NCBI GenBank assembly: GCA_009746045.1
Contig: RPFO01000546.1
Location: 1 to 30,000 of the forward strand
Reading direction: 5' to 3'
Length of the DNA: 30,000 nt
DNA from: Mesostigma viride
Lineage: Eukaryota > Streptophyta > Mesostigmatophyceae > Mesostigmatales > Mesostigmataceae
Positions within the stretch are counted from its first letter, which is position 1; each line of letters begins with the position of its first letter. The position numbers were made by a program, and so were the translations under genes. Below the pieces are notes generated by a model. That model was given only the letters and a program-made list of their open reading frames with translations, was not told the DNA's origin and searched no databases. This document shows, piece by piece, positions 29,772 through 30,000 of this stretch.

Positions 29772-29873
29772 ATGCAGCAGTAAGTAAGTAAGTAAGTAAG
29801 TACTTGCGTGTCATGCGCAAAGGCATGCCACGGAGTACTATGCTAATCTCATTAGAAAAAAGCAATGCAGCAG
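29772..29873 (-). mobile_element. LINE-B copy 5: 84-bp insert with perfect 9-bp TSD
   Basis: ATGCAGCAG occurs at 29772-29780 and 29865-29873. Between them are a (TAAG)n tail (29781-29800) and only about 60 bp of LINE-B 3' UTR ending near ATTAGAAAAAA. This is an extreme 5' truncation. It shows that LINE-B ends exactly at GTACTTGCG plus tail. Beyond it, 29874-30000 shows no feature. Confidence 0.85.
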
Positions 29874-30000
29874 TACATATGCCAACTTATCCTAATGCCA
29901 AGGTGTCTCATCGTCCATTCGTGAGCCATTTGGCATTCGCCCACTGCATTCTGTACCCACCTAGCTGGCACGGTCAGAGCGGCACCAACTCCCACGACGA

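Overview
The window is repeat-rich eukaryotic DNA with no gene I can call intact. It holds a large satellite array (1-12669 and 14441-20700, split by one transposon insertion) followed by about 9.3 kb of nested transposable elements and microsatellites (20701-30000). The organism is not certain. Tandem satellites, non-LTR retrotransposons with microsatellite tails, TTAA-targeting DNA transposons, and TGTAA poly(A)-type signals just after the ORF1 stop codon (25742) and in the LINE-B 3' UTR (28628) together suggest a chlorophyte green alga. That assignment is an inference.

Satellite (1-20700). Monomers of about 607-637 bp, very C-rich on the + strand, run head to tail. I placed 31 monomer boundaries on the conserved GTGCCATCAC. 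From 1504 to 12607 the monomers form a trimeric higher-order repeat of about 1.84-1.88 kb: one long B-type monomer carrying a CCCTCG/CCCTCA run, then two shorter A-type monomers, in six consecutive copies. The right part (14441-20700) has lost this rhythm. All long + strand Pro/Ser/Leu-rich reading frames here are by-products of the biased composition and are not annotated as genes. The sequence could be centromeric or pericentromeric, but nothing in it proves that.

Insertion in the satellite (12670-14440). A 1771-bp element with terminal inverted repeats (TGTC...GACA), large palindromes near both ends and a TCAG target duplication. It has no recognisable transposase.

Nested cluster (about 21.1-28.0 kb). 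A broken non-LTR element (LINE-A) has an L1-type ORF1 pseudogene beginning at 22363, two 3' hairpins and a (TTAA)n tail ending at 27977. Its ORF1 is split by a TTAA-flanked DNA transposon (23310-25194). Removing that element with one TTAA rejoins the reading frame exactly. Its 3' UTR is split by a 5'-truncated copy of a second retroelement (LINE-B, (CTTA)n tail, 9-bp target duplication), which is itself split by a piggyBac-like TTAA element (26181-27879). Four more LINE-B copies lie at 21135, 28339, 29414 and 29781; three of these have target duplications that I can point to.

Right end (28.1-30 kb). Two copies of a hairpin-rich foldback/SINE-like repeat, long (ACTT)n and (TATGAA)n microsatellites, a 20-bp perfect palindrome and the last LINE-B fragments. 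The interest of the window lies in its repeat architecture and in how many insertion events can be ordered from the sequence alone.
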